A stretch of 64,000 bases of DNA from UBA1858 sp965262455 (GTDB taxonomy: Bacteria; Pseudomonadota; Gammaproteobacteria; UBA4575): contig CBDHFH010000008.1 of NCBI GenBank assembly GCA_965262455.1, positions 496,001-560,000 of the forward strand. The letters are read 5' to 3'. Below the pieces are notes generated by a model. That model ran no database searches, was not told the origin of the DNA, and saw only the letters and a program-made list of their open reading frames with translations. Positions 16,828 through 24,628 of the stretch are shown here, in pieces. A program made the translations under genes and the position numbers. Every line of letters begins with the position of its first letter. The stretch's first letter is position 1.

Positions 16828-18042
16828 ATGAAGCTACTTCATTCAATGATGTCGTCCTTTGTTAAAATTGGGCAACTCACAATAATTGATGTGCAAGGCA
16901 TTTCTCATACGTACGGTCCAGGGGGACATAATACCCCGTGTGCAACCATCCGCCTCACAAGTGAAAAACTCTATCATAAATTATTTGTTAATCCTGAATT
17001 ATATGCTGGAGAAGCCTATATGGATGGCACATTAATATGTGAGCACGGTGGTATACGTGGCCTTCTTGAAGTGTTTGCCAACAACCGTGGTAGTTTGCGC
17101 AAGCAAGCCTCGCAGAAAGTGTTGAGGCGTTGGCTAAAAAAAATACGTAAATTCCATCAAAGAAATAAAGTTACGGCTGCGCGACAAAATGTTCAGCATC
17201 ATTATGATTTATCTAGTGAGTTTTATCGTTTATTTTTAGATGAAGACTTAAACTATTCCTGTGCCTATTTTATTCATCCTGATAATACTCTTGAGGAAGC
17301 ACAACTCGCCAAAAAGAGGCACATTGCATCTAAATTAAGATTGCAGGCAAATATGAATGTGCTCGATATAGGTTGTGGTTGGGGCGGTATGTCGATCTAC
17401 CTGGCAGAACAGTTTGGCTGTAATGTGGTGGGCGTGACACTGTCACAACAACAGTTTGAACTGGCTAATCAACGTGTCAAACAACTCGGCTTGGAACATA
17501 AAGTCCAAATTAAATTGATGGATTATCGTGATGTGACTAATACCTTTGACAGAGTCGTATCGATTGGTATGTTTGAGCATGTTGGTGTAAGTCATTATTT
17601 AGAATACTTTAAGGCGATAAAGTCATTACTCACAGAAGATGGGTGTGCACTTATTCATTCTATAGGCAGGAAGGGTGGGCCAGGTACTACGGGCGCCTGG
17701 ATACGCAAATATATTTTCCCTGGTGGCTATTCACCGGCACTTTCAGAGACATTTGCAGAAATAGAAAAATCGGGTTTATGGGTGACAGACTGTGAAGTAC
17801 TACGTTTACATTATGCTGAGACATTGCTTGAATGGGATAAACGATTTCAGGCAAATAGAAAAAAGATTGCAACGATGTTTGATGAGCGCTTTTGTCGCAT
17901 GTGGGAATTTTATTTAATTATCAGCGAATTTAGTTTTCGCTACGGGAAGCATATGAATTTCCAAATCCAGCTGGCAAAAAATGTCACTAGCTTGCCTATC
18001 ACGCGTGATTACATGCAGCAAATTGAACTGGACAATATGTAA
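16828..18042 (+). CDS. cfa: Cyclopropane-fatty-acyl-phospholipid synthase family protein
   Basis: A 404-residue SAM-dependent enzyme that adds a methylene bridge to unsaturated acyl chains of membrane lipids. Motifs: NVQHHYDLSSEFYRLFLDEDLNYSCAYF (about 121-148), SAM motif VLDIGCGWGGMSIYLAE, GVTLSQQQ, SIGMFEHVG and FPGGYSPAL. The N-terminal lipid-binding part (about residues 1-110) is full length. Its stop shares one base with the next start, so the DUF3754 gene is coupled to it. Other Cfa-like methyltransferases exist, so the exact product is inferred. Confidence 0.92.
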   Translation: MKLLHSMMSSFVKIGQLTIIDVQGISHTYGPGGHNTPCATIRLTSEKLYHKLFVNPELYAGEAYMDGTLICEHGGIRGLLEVFANNRGSLRKQASQKVLRRWLKKIRKFHQRNKVTAARQNVQHHYDLSSEFYRLFLDEDLNYSCAYFIHPDNTLEEAQLAKKRHIASKLRLQANMNVLDIGCGWGGMSIYLAEQFGCNVVGVTLSQQQFELANQRVKQLGLEHKVQIKLMDYRDVTNTFDRVVSIGMFEHVGVSHYLEYFKAIKSLLTEDGCALIHSIGRKGGPGTTGAWIRKYIFPGGYSPALSETFAEIEKSGLWVTDCEVLRLHYAETLLEWDKRFQANRKKIATMFDERFCRMWEFYLIISEFSFRYGKHMNFQIQLAKNVTSLPITRDYMQQIELDNM

Positions 18043-19277
18043 TGCCTAGAGAACGATTTATTCCTTATCGACGTGCAGATATTGTCACCATGTGCCTGCA
18101 AGATGCAGTGTTGGATGAAGCCCAGAAAACCCAATTCAAGAATTTCTGCCAGGTACTTACTTCATTATTTCATTTTGAGTTACATGAAAAATTAGAGAAA
18201 CTCAAAGCCTGTTATGCGCCATTCAATCCGGACAAAGATACTATATCGATAAATAATAATGCGATTGATGACAAACAACTGAAAATTAACCTAGAAACCG
18301 AATTAAAAGAGGTGCTAGAGCAGGCTAACTACGAAATTGTGTCGCAACATGATCTAAATGAAGCGCTTCATAGTGAATCTTTATTTAAAGTTAAGTTGCA
18401 TGTTGATTTTAATGACTTTGAAGAAGTATTGTTTTTCAGACGAGGTACAACTCATCAATCTGAAACCATTCGTGAGTGGTTTGGTTTAAAAAGAAAGCAA
18501 ATTAATCTTGAGGTATATGATCGTGTGCTGGTTTATGTGCGCTTTAAAGAACAAGCATACTTTGATGAGAAAGCCCATGACGATATCTATTTTGAACCGG
18601 GCTCTACGATAATTAAATTATTTCGTAATGTGCCGAAAAATGACATGGAAATGTTATTTCCAAATACCGAAGTGCAAATGAAGTCGATCGATAAACTTCT
18701 AATAGGTGTACCTACTGCAGTGGGTGGTTTATTTATGCTGGTGACAAAACTGGGTGCTACTTTATTGCTTGTATTATCGGTAGTAGCATTTTGGCTTGGT
18801 CTCAGTGATGAACCGGCAAAACTCGATCAAACCAGTTTAGTCGCTCTGATTGTTGGTTTGGGCACGTTAGGAGGATTTCTGTGGAGGCAGTTTAATAAAT
18901 ATAAAAATAGAAAAATTCAATTTATGAAGCAACTGGCAGAAAACTTATATTTTAAAAACTTGGATAATAATTCTGGTGTGTTTCATAACTTAATTGATTC
19001 TGCAGAAGAAGAGGAGTGTAAAGAAACAATACTTGCTTACTATCATTTGTTAATTTCGAAGCAAGCCATCACAGCAACAGAATTAGATAATAATATTGAG
19101 GCTTGGTTTGATAGTAAATATGACTGCAAAATCAATTTTGAAATGCAAGATGCGCTAGAAAAATTAATTCGATTAAATCTCATCGAAAAACAAAACGATA
19201 AATTTATTGCTAAACCAATTTTGGAGGCAAATAAGCAATTGGATCACTTATGGGATAGCTACTTTAGTTTTGATTAA
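18042..19277 (+). CDS. TMEM143/DUF3754-family membrane protein
   Basis: A 411-residue protein of the TMEM143 (DUF3754) group. The N-terminus RERFIPYRRADIV is a family mark, as is FFRRGTTHQSETIREWFGLKRKQINLEVYDRVLVYVRF. Two or three TM helices lie around residues 222-290 (PTAVGGLFMLVTKLGATLLLVLSVVAFWLG, SLVALIVGLGTLGGFLW), and the C-terminus looks like a small winged-helix domain (SKQAITATELDNNIEAWF). Function unknown; the vertebrate relative is mitochondrial. One-base overlap with cfa suggests a link to membrane lipid changes. Confidence 0.85.
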   Translation: MPRERFIPYRRADIVTMCLQDAVLDEAQKTQFKNFCQVLTSLFHFELHEKLEKLKACYAPFNPDKDTISINNNAIDDKQLKINLETELKEVLEQANYEIVSQHDLNEALHSESLFKVKLHVDFNDFEEVLFFRRGTTHQSETIREWFGLKRKQINLEVYDRVLVYVRFKEQAYFDEKAHDDIYFEPGSTIIKLFRNVPKNDMEMLFPNTEVQMKSIDKLLIGVPTAVGGLFMLVTKLGATLLLVLSVVAFWLGLSDEPAKLDQTSLVALIVGLGTLGGFLWRQFNKYKNRKIQFMKQLAENLYFKNLDNNSGVFHNLIDSAEEEECKETILAYYHLLISKQAITATELDNNIEAWFDSKYDCKINFEMQDALEKLIRLNLIEKQNDKFIAKPILEANKQLDHLWDSYFSFD

Positions 19278-19300
19278 AATATTTATAAATAGAAAAGCGT

Positions 19301-19933
19301 ATGAGTATAATAACTAAATTACTTGAAAATAATAAAGCTTGGGCAAAACAAATCACAGATGACAATCCGGATTTTTTTTCAAGATTATCGCAACATCAAA
19401 CGCCAGAATATTTATGGATTGGATGTTCAGACAGTCGTGTGCCTGCCAACCAAATAGTTCAATTACCTCCTGGTGAAATATTTGTACATCGAAATATCGC
19501 CAACATTGTTGTTCATACAGATTTAAATTGTTTGTCAGTCATTCAGTTCGCGGTTGAAGTATTACATGTGAAACATATTATCGTATGTGGTCATTACGGT
19601 TGTGGCGGTATACAAGCCGCAATGGACGAGAGTCATCACGGTCTCATTGATAATTGGTTACATCATATTAAAGATATTGCACGCTTTCACAGTAAAGAAC
19701 TTGCAACGCTTGAAATCAATGAGCGCAATGATCGTTTGAGTGAATTAAATGTCATTGAGCAAGTGTCTAACGTTTGTAATACCACTATTGTTCAGGATAA
19801 CTGGAAAAAGAATAATGAGCTTACTGTGCATGGACTTATTTATGGGTTACATGATGGAATTCTCAAAGATCTTCATTTTTCTATCAGCTCAAATCAGCAG
19901 TTAGAAAAATATCGTGCGGTTGAACCTGTATAA
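19301..19933 (+). CDS. can: Beta-class carbonic anhydrase
   Basis: A 210-residue beta-carbonic anhydrase interconverting CO2 and bicarbonate in the cytoplasm. Zinc ligands and partners are visible: Cys42, Asp44 and Arg46 in WIGCSDSRVPAN, and His98 and Cys101 in VCGHYGCGG. The rest (PGEIFVHRNIANIV, NWLHHIKDIAR, VHGLIYGLHDGIL) is close to E. coli Can. No signal peptide. It follows the DUF3754 gene by 23 bases and ends before the regulatory region of the amide operon. Confidence 0.96.
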   Translation: MSIITKLLENNKAWAKQITDDNPDFFSRLSQHQTPEYLWIGCSDSRVPANQIVQLPPGEIFVHRNIANIVVHTDLNCLSVIQFAVEVLHVKHIIVCGHYGCGGIQAAMDESHHGLIDNWLHHIKDIARFHSKELATLEINERNDRLSELNVIEQVSNVCNTTIVQDNWKKNNELTVHGLIYGLHDGILKDLHFSISSNQQLEKYRAVEPV

Positions 19934-19979
19934 CACGCTGCTAATTGTGCGCCTCATACATACTAAATGACAAACCAAC

Positions 19980-20156
19980 TTAGTGCTGATTATCTGAAAA
20001 TAGTGTAATTAGCTATATATCATGCACCAATATAATCTGATTATTATCCCTATTTAGTGCGTAATAAATATATTTTTTGCTGTTAGTTAGCAAAGATAAT
20101 TTTTAAGCGACTGATTCTAAAAAGAACTCCTATGGTTGGCACACATAGTGCGTAAT
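19980..20156 (+). repeat. TAGTGC-motif repeats upstream of fmdA
   Basis: Copies of a short motif lie between can and fmdA: TAGTGCTGATTA (19981), TAGTGTAATTA (20001, exactly 20 bases later), TAGTGCGTAATA (20055) and TAGTGCGTAATT (20146), so the 11-mer TAGTGCGTAAT occurs twice exactly. The last copy overlaps the -12 part of the sigma-54-like promoter. The same core recurs four times upstream of the urtA gene. This looks like a shared operator for an unidentified regulator. Confidence 0.5.
20137..20151 (+). promoter_or_regulatory. Sigma-54-like -24/-12 promoter of fmdA
   Basis: TGGCAC at 20137-20142 and GTGC at 20148-20151 give the invariant GG (20138-20139), ten bases, GC (20150-20151) spacing of RpoN promoters; the only departure is G for T in TTGC. 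It is about 50 bases before the fmdA start, a normal distance. RpoN control fits a nitrogen-source gene. Confidence 0.55.
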
Positions 20157-20199
20157 TTTTGATGTATTTGTCCATCCATTACCACCTGGGAGTATAAAA

Positions 20200-21426
20200 A
20201 TGATAGAAACCCTCATTGAAGTTAGTTTTGATAAAACACCAGAAGAACAAGCTGAGGTACTGCATAATCGCTGGCATCCTGATATTCCATTTTCATCGAC
20301 GGTTAAACCAGGTGACGAATTTAGAGTTCAATGTATCGATTGGACAGGTGGGCAAATTCATAATGATGATAGTGCCAATGACATAAGAGATGTTGATCTC
20401 ACAAAAGTCCATTATTTGAGTGGACCGATTGGTGTCGAGGGCGCAAAGCCCGGTGATCTATTAGTTGTAGATATTCTTGATGTAGGTGTATTGCCTGAAT
20501 CTGCTTGGGGCTTCACTGGTTTCTTCGCGCGTGAGAATGGCGGTGGTTTCTTAACAGAACATTATCCTGAAGCGCGTAAAGCATGTTGGGATTTCAGTGG
20601 TGTATGGGCGTCATCTCGTCACATACCTCATGTCAGCTTCCCGGGTACTATGCATCCTGGTCTGATAGGTTGTTTGCCTTCTGCTGATCTATTGGCTGAA
20701 TGGAATGCGCGTGAAACTAAACTTGTAAATACTGATCCTGATCGTGTCCCACCATTGGCCGCATTACCATATGCTGATACTGCCTTAATGGGCTCACTGA
20801 CTGGAGCCGCACGTGATAAAGCAGCGGCAGAAGCGGCACGTACCGTGCCCCCTAGAGAGCATGGCGGTAACTGTGACATTAAAAATTTGTCACGTGGTTC
20901 AACTGTTTATTTCCCAGTGTATGTAGATGGTGCTGGCCTCTCAATGGGAGACATCCACTTTTCTCAAGGGGATGGTGAAATTACTTTCTGTGGTGCAATC
21001 GAAATGGCGGGCTATTTGGATATCAGAGTCAATATCATAAAAGGTGGCATGGAAAAATATGGTGTGATAAACCCAATCTTCAAGCCTAGTAAAATTGATC
21101 CTGATTACTCTGATTATTTAATTTTTGAGGGTATATCAGTCGATGAAGATGGAGAACAGTATTATTTAGATCCGCACGTGGCCTATCGCCGGGCATGTCT
21201 GAATGCAATTGAGTACATGAAAAAATTTGGCTTTACTGGCGCTCAGGGTTATGCAATTTTGGGGACAGCACCTGTAGAGGGACATATCAGTGGTATTGTT
21301 GATATTCCAAATGCATGTTCAACCTTATGGTTACCCACTGGTATATTTGATTTTGACATGAGTATTAAAGAAGAAGGACCAACTAAATATGTCACTGGCA
21401 GCGAAGACTTAGCAGTAACCAGTTAA
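20200..21426 (+). CDS. fmdA: Formamidase
   Basis: A 408-residue enzyme of the FmdA/AmdA family that hydrolyses formamide (or acetamide) to ammonia and the acid, in the cytoplasm. Highly typical segments: VLHNRWHPDIPFSS, DWTGGQIHNDDSANDIRDVDL, YLSGPIGVEGAKPGDLLVVD, HPGLIGCLPS, TVPPREHGGNCDIKNLSRGS, HFSQGDGEITFCGAIEMAG and GTAPVEGHISGIVD. The match to Methylophilus FmdA as remembered is strong. A GGGAG ribosome site precedes the start. It opens the operon with fmdB and the transporter, giving uptake plus hydrolysis of short amides as a nitrogen source. Confidence 0.95.
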   Translation: MIETLIEVSFDKTPEEQAEVLHNRWHPDIPFSSTVKPGDEFRVQCIDWTGGQIHNDDSANDIRDVDLTKVHYLSGPIGVEGAKPGDLLVVDILDVGVLPESAWGFTGFFARENGGGFLTEHYPEARKACWDFSGVWASSRHIPHVSFPGTMHPGLIGCLPSADLLAEWNARETKLVNTDPDRVPPLAALPYADTALMGSLTGAARDKAAAEAARTVPPREHGGNCDIKNLSRGSTVYFPVYVDGAGLSMGDIHFSQGDGEITFCGAIEMAGYLDIRVNIIKGGMEKYGVINPIFKPSKIDPDYSDYLIFEGISVDEDGEQYYLDPHVAYRRACLNAIEYMKKFGFTGAQGYAILGTAPVEGHISGIVDIPNACSTLWLPTGIFDFDMSIKEEGPTKYVTGSEDLAVTS

Positions 21427-21445
21427 TAATCACAGGAGAGAGACG

Positions 21446-21760
21446 ATGCCTATCTATGAGTATAGATGCGAACAACATGGTGATTTTTCATTTCAAACAG
21501 AAATTGCTAAACGAAATGATGATCAGTTTTGTCCCGACTGTGGCTCAATCGCAGCACGTATCATCTCTGCACCTTCTTTAGCATTAATGAGTAGTTCAAA
21601 CAGGCAGGCATGGGCACGTAATGAAAAAAGTGCCCATGAACCTCAACGCAAGAAAAAACATGTGTGTAGTAGCTCCTGCAATCATGGTCACACTAATAAC
21701 AACACGTCTAATTTTGCACAGGCGCAAAAAAATGGTCGCCCTTGGATGTTAGGGCATTAA
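21446..21760 (+). CDS. fmdB: FmdB-family zinc ribbon protein
   Basis: A 104-residue protein starting with the FmdB zinc-ribbon signature: MPIYEYRCEQHGDFSF, then CPDCGSIAARIISAPS. Cys8 and the CPDC pair, with C-terminal CSSSCNHGH, could hold zinc. The family was named from the formamidase operon of Methylophilus, where it was proposed to regulate fmdA. It sits 19 bases after fmdA and has a ribosome site GGAGAG. The His/Cys-rich tail (CSSSCNHGHTNNNTSN) is an extra feature. Confidence 0.9.
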   Translation: MPIYEYRCEQHGDFSFQTEIAKRNDDQFCPDCGSIAARIISAPSLALMSSSNRQAWARNEKSAHEPQRKKKHVCSSSCNHGHTNNNTSNFAQAQKNGRPWMLGH

Positions 21761-21765
21761 ATTTT

Positions 21766-22035
21766 ATGCGCAGCTATAAAGAAGATCATCAAAATGCCAG
21801 AAGACTCCGTTTTGGCTGGAGGATATCTTCTTATGGCTATCAAATGGTTGATACTCAACAGCAATTAATCATCGCCAAAATATTTCACCTAAGAAATGAA
21901 GGTTCAAAACTACAGGACATATGCGACCGTTTGAATAATGAGGGTATACAAACGCCCAGAAATGGTAGATGGCATTGTTCTACTATTAAAAAGATTCTCG
22001 ATCAAAATTCAACTTCATATGTAAATAGAAAATAA
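21766..22035 (+). CDS. Small orphan recombinase-domain protein, 89 aa
   Basis: An ATG at 21766 (5 bases after the fmdB stop) opens an 89-residue protein; a TTG at 21742 would overlap fmdB. It resembles only the 'Recombinase' (PF07508-like) region of large serine integrases: RFGWRISSYGYQMVDTQQQL, KIFHLRNEGSKLQDICDRLNNEGIQTPRNGRWHCSTIKKIL. The catalytic N-terminal resolvase domain and the zinc/coiled-coil parts are missing, and no integrase remnants flank it. It may be a domesticated DNA-binding protein, perhaps a regulator of this operon, or simply a fragment. It reads as an intact, well-placed ORF. Confidence 0.65.
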   Translation: MRSYKEDHQNARRLRFGWRISSYGYQMVDTQQQLIIAKIFHLRNEGSKLQDICDRLNNEGIQTPRNGRWHCSTIKKILDQNSTSYVNRK

Positions 22036-22062
22036 TTTACATATTTTCTCTCTCTTATTTAA

Positions 22063-22224
22063 GCACTATATTATAGCCATTGTATGCATCGATGTGATGC
22101 ATGTTTTTGCGTTATATAAATTAACTAAACTCAATACTATTAATTTAAATATACATTGTATCTATAGTGTTTCATTTCGCACTATTAATAAATTTATTTA
22201 AAATTTTTTAAACGTATATAGTGC
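22063..22224 (+). repeat. TAGTGC-motif repeats upstream of the urtA gene
   Basis: The motif seen before fmdA recurs here: GCACTA (22063-22068, reverse), TAGTGT (22165-22170) facing GCACTA (22179-22184) as a 20-base inverted repeat, and TAGTGCATAA (22219-22228). The intergenic region of 316 bases (22036-22351) otherwise holds the NtrC-like palindrome and the sigma-54 promoter listed separately. Confidence 0.5.
22085..22101. promoter_or_regulatory. NtrC-like activator palindrome
   Basis: TGCATC, five bases, GATGCA form a perfect 6+6 inverted repeat of 17 bases, extended by one more pair to 22084-22102. This is the size and pattern of NtrC sites (consensus TGCACC-N5-GGTGCA). It lies about 190 bases upstream of the -24/-12 promoter, a usual place for an RpoN enhancer site. 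Confidence 0.5.
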
Positions 22225-22288
22225 ATAAATGAATTAATATATCTAAAAATATTAATTGAGCATTAAATAAAGCTTAATAAAACGTTGT

Positions 22289-22304
22289 TGGCATCTTAGT
22301 TGCA
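22289..22304 (+). promoter_or_regulatory. Sigma-54 -24/-12 promoter of the transporter operon
   Basis: TGGCAT at 22289-22294, five bases, then TTGCA at 22300-22304: a near-consensus RpoN promoter with exact GG-N10-GC spacing. It is 48 bases before the urtA start and is the strongest promoter match seen in the window. Confidence 0.75.
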
Positions 22305-22351
22305 ATAGCTTGCTATGTAATTAATTAGAATTAACTTTGGAGATGTAAACG

Positions 22352-23572
22352 ATGTTTAAACTCAAAATTAATATTTTGATGTCAGTAGTATTACTACTAT
22401 TAAGTCAAAGTATCTTTGCAGCAGAATTTCCTACTGCTGAAGTCAATACGACTGGGTTGGCAGTAACTGATGACACTGTGACTGTTGGAATTTTGCATTC
22501 AGTGACCGGCACTATGGCAATTAGTGAATCTGGTTCTGTTGAAGCAGAAAAACTAGCAATTAAGCAAATCAACGACATGGGTGGTGTGCTAGGTAGAAAA
22601 ATCGAGATTATCCAAGAAGACGGCGCAAGTGATTGGCCGACATTTGCTGAAAAGGCTAAGAAATTGCTTGTGAATGATAAAGTCGCTGCGGTATTTGGAT
22701 GTTGGACTTCTGCGTCTAGAAAAGCTGTTTTGCCAGTATTTGAAAAAGAGAACGGCATGCTTTATTACCCAACATTTTATGAAGGGCTGGAAGAATCTAA
22801 AAATGTGATCTACACGGGTCAAGAAGCAACTCAACAGATCATTGCCGGTCTGGATTGGGTAAGCAAAGTGAAAGATGCAGAAACATTTTACTTGATTGGC
22901 TCTGATTATATCTGGCCAAGAACTTCAAACAAAATTGCACGTAAGCACATTGAGAATGTACTGAAGGGTAAAGTGGTTGGTGAGGAATACTATCCTCTAG
23001 GTCATACCAACTTTGGTTCACTCATTAACAAGATCAAGCTCAAGAAGCCTGATGTGATTTACAGCATTGTCGTTGGCGGTAGTAATGTCTCTTGGTACAA
23101 GCAATTGAAAGCTGCAGGTATTACTTCAGATAAGTGGACTTTACTTACTATTTCAGTCACTGAAGATGAAATGTTAGGTATTGGTGGTGAAAACGTTGAA
23201 GGCTTCTATGCTGCGATGAAATATTTTCAAAGTTTAGATAATGAAAATAACAAAGAATTTGTTGCTGCATTTAAAGATATGTGGGGCGAAGACAGTGTTA
23301 TTGGTGACGTGACTCAAGCAGCTTACCTAGGTCCTTGGTTATGGAAAGCAGCAGTAGAGAAAGCGGGTAGCTTCGACATCGATAAGATCGCTGTCGCGTC
23401 TAATGGCATTGAACTTGATACTGCGCCTGAAGGTTATGTAAGAATTCATGATTCTAACCATCATCTTTGGAGTAAAACACGTATCGGTCGTGCAAGAGCG
23501 GATGGTCAATTTGATGTGATATGGGAATCTGACTTGATTGAGCCAGATCCATTCCCAGAAGGTTATCAATAA
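22352..23572 (+). CDS. urtA: Urea/short-chain amide ABC transporter, substrate-binding protein (UrtA/FmdD)
   Basis: A 406-residue periplasmic binding protein with signal peptide (residues 1-23, SQSIFAA). The mature chain is typical of the UrtA/FmdD/AmiC group of Leu/Ile/Val-type receptors: VTVGILHSVTGTMAISESGS, AFFGCWTSASRKAVLPVFE-like segment at about 113-131, LLYYP-like YYPTFYEGLEES, FYLIGSDYIWPRT, PLGHTNFGSLINKI and YLGPWLWKAA. With formamidase next door, formamide or acetamide is as likely a ligand as urea (FmdD). No urease genes are in the window. First gene of a five-gene transporter set under a sigma-54-like promoter. Confidence 0.88.
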   Translation: MFKLKINILMSVVLLLLSQSIFAAEFPTAEVNTTGLAVTDDTVTVGILHSVTGTMAISESGSVEAEKLAIKQINDMGGVLGRKIEIIQEDGASDWPTFAEKAKKLLVNDKVAAVFGCWTSASRKAVLPVFEKENGMLYYPTFYEGLEESKNVIYTGQEATQQIIAGLDWVSKVKDAETFYLIGSDYIWPRTSNKIARKHIENVLKGKVVGEEYYPLGHTNFGSLINKIKLKKPDVIYSIVVGGSNVSWYKQLKAAGITSDKWTLLTISVTEDEMLGIGGENVEGFYAAMKYFQSLDNENNKEFVAAFKDMWGEDSVIGDVTQAAYLGPWLWKAAVEKAGSFDIDKIAVASNGIELDTAPEGYVRIHDSNHHLWSKTRIGRARADGQFDVIWESDLIEPDPFPEGYQ

Positions 23573-23688
23573 GATCATTTCTAAACATATTTGTTAGATA
23601 AAAATGTGTATCGAGTGGTGGCTAAATCTATATGCCCAAAATAGTCATCACTCGCATATACCACAGTAACTAAGCAAGGAGCGAAATT

Positions 23689-24615
23689 ATGTTTTCTGAC
23701 TACTCAGCATCTGAATTAGGCGCCATTTTTGCGATGCAAGGATTTTCAGGCTTGAGTCTGTTCTGCGTGTTTCTACTCATGGCATTAGGGTTAGCTATCA
23801 TCTTTGGGCAGATGCAAGTGATCAATATGGCTCATGGTGAATTTTTAACAATCGGCGCTTACACCACTTACCTTATTTCAGTCGTTACCGAAAATCATAT
23901 GCCGGGTTTCATGGATTATTATTTCTTCCTGGCAATTATCGTCGCGTTCTTCGTTGCATTTTTCGTAGGTTATCTCGTTGAACTAGGAATAGTCCGGCAT
24001 TTATATAAACGACCTCTTGATACTTTATTAGCAACCTGGGGCTTAAGCCTCATCATGCAGCAAATTTTCCGATCTTCATTTGGTGCCAGGGAAGTGAGTC
24101 CTACGCTACCAGACTGGTTATTAGGCTCTTATCAGTTAACTGACATAATTGAAATTCCTATTAATGGCATGTTGGTCGTGTTAGTCACGTTAATCTTGAC
24201 TGTCGCGGTATTTTATATGTTAAACAAGTCAAGATGGGGGCTGCGTATTCGTGCAACAACACAAAACAGAGTCATGAGTGGAGCAGCTGGTATTAATACC
24301 AAGAAAGTTGACCGCTATACATTTGCATTTGGTTGTGGGATTGCAGGCATTGCAGGCGCTGTATTTACAACCATCGCATCAACTGGTCCCACCAGTGGAT
24401 CTCTATATATCGTAGATACTTTCTTAGTTGTTGTATTTGGTGGCGCAGCAAGTTTGTTGGGAACAATTGCTTCTGCATTCTCAATTGCCCAAGCACAGTC
24501 GATTATGGAATTTTTCCTCTCTGGCTCTATGGCAAAAGTGCTGACACTGCTTACCGTCATTGTCATTCTAATGATTAGGCCTGAAGGTCTGTTCTCAATC
24601 AAGGTTAGAAAATAA
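23689..24615 (+). CDS. urtB: Urea/amide ABC transporter permease UrtB/FmdE
   Basis: A 308-residue inner-membrane permease of the LivH/UrtB type with about eight TM helices. Marks include IFGQMQVINMAHGEFLTIGAY, LDTLLATWGLSLIMQQIFR, RWGLRIRATTQNRVMSGAAGINTKKVDRYTFAFG and VVFGGAASLLGTIAS. The arm RATTQNRVMSGAAGIN is characteristic of UrtB rather than LivH. A clear AAGGAG ribosome site precedes it. It pairs with the next permease to form the channel. Confidence 0.9.
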   Translation: MFSDYSASELGAIFAMQGFSGLSLFCVFLLMALGLAIIFGQMQVINMAHGEFLTIGAYTTYLISVVTENHMPGFMDYYFFLAIIVAFFVAFFVGYLVELGIVRHLYKRPLDTLLATWGLSLIMQQIFRSSFGAREVSPTLPDWLLGSYQLTDIIEIPINGMLVVLVTLILTVAVFYMLNKSRWGLRIRATTQNRVMSGAAGINTKKVDRYTFAFGCGIAGIAGAVFTTIASTGPTSGSLYIVDTFLVVVFGGAASLLGTIASAFSIAQAQSIMEFFLSGSMAKVLTLLTVIVILMIRPEGLFSIKVRK

Positions 24616-24628
24616 GGAGTAAAGAAGA

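Noticed and set aside
20023..20029. TGCACCA upstream of fmdA as an NtrC site
   Set aside because: Only a half-site; no matching second half at NtrC spacing.
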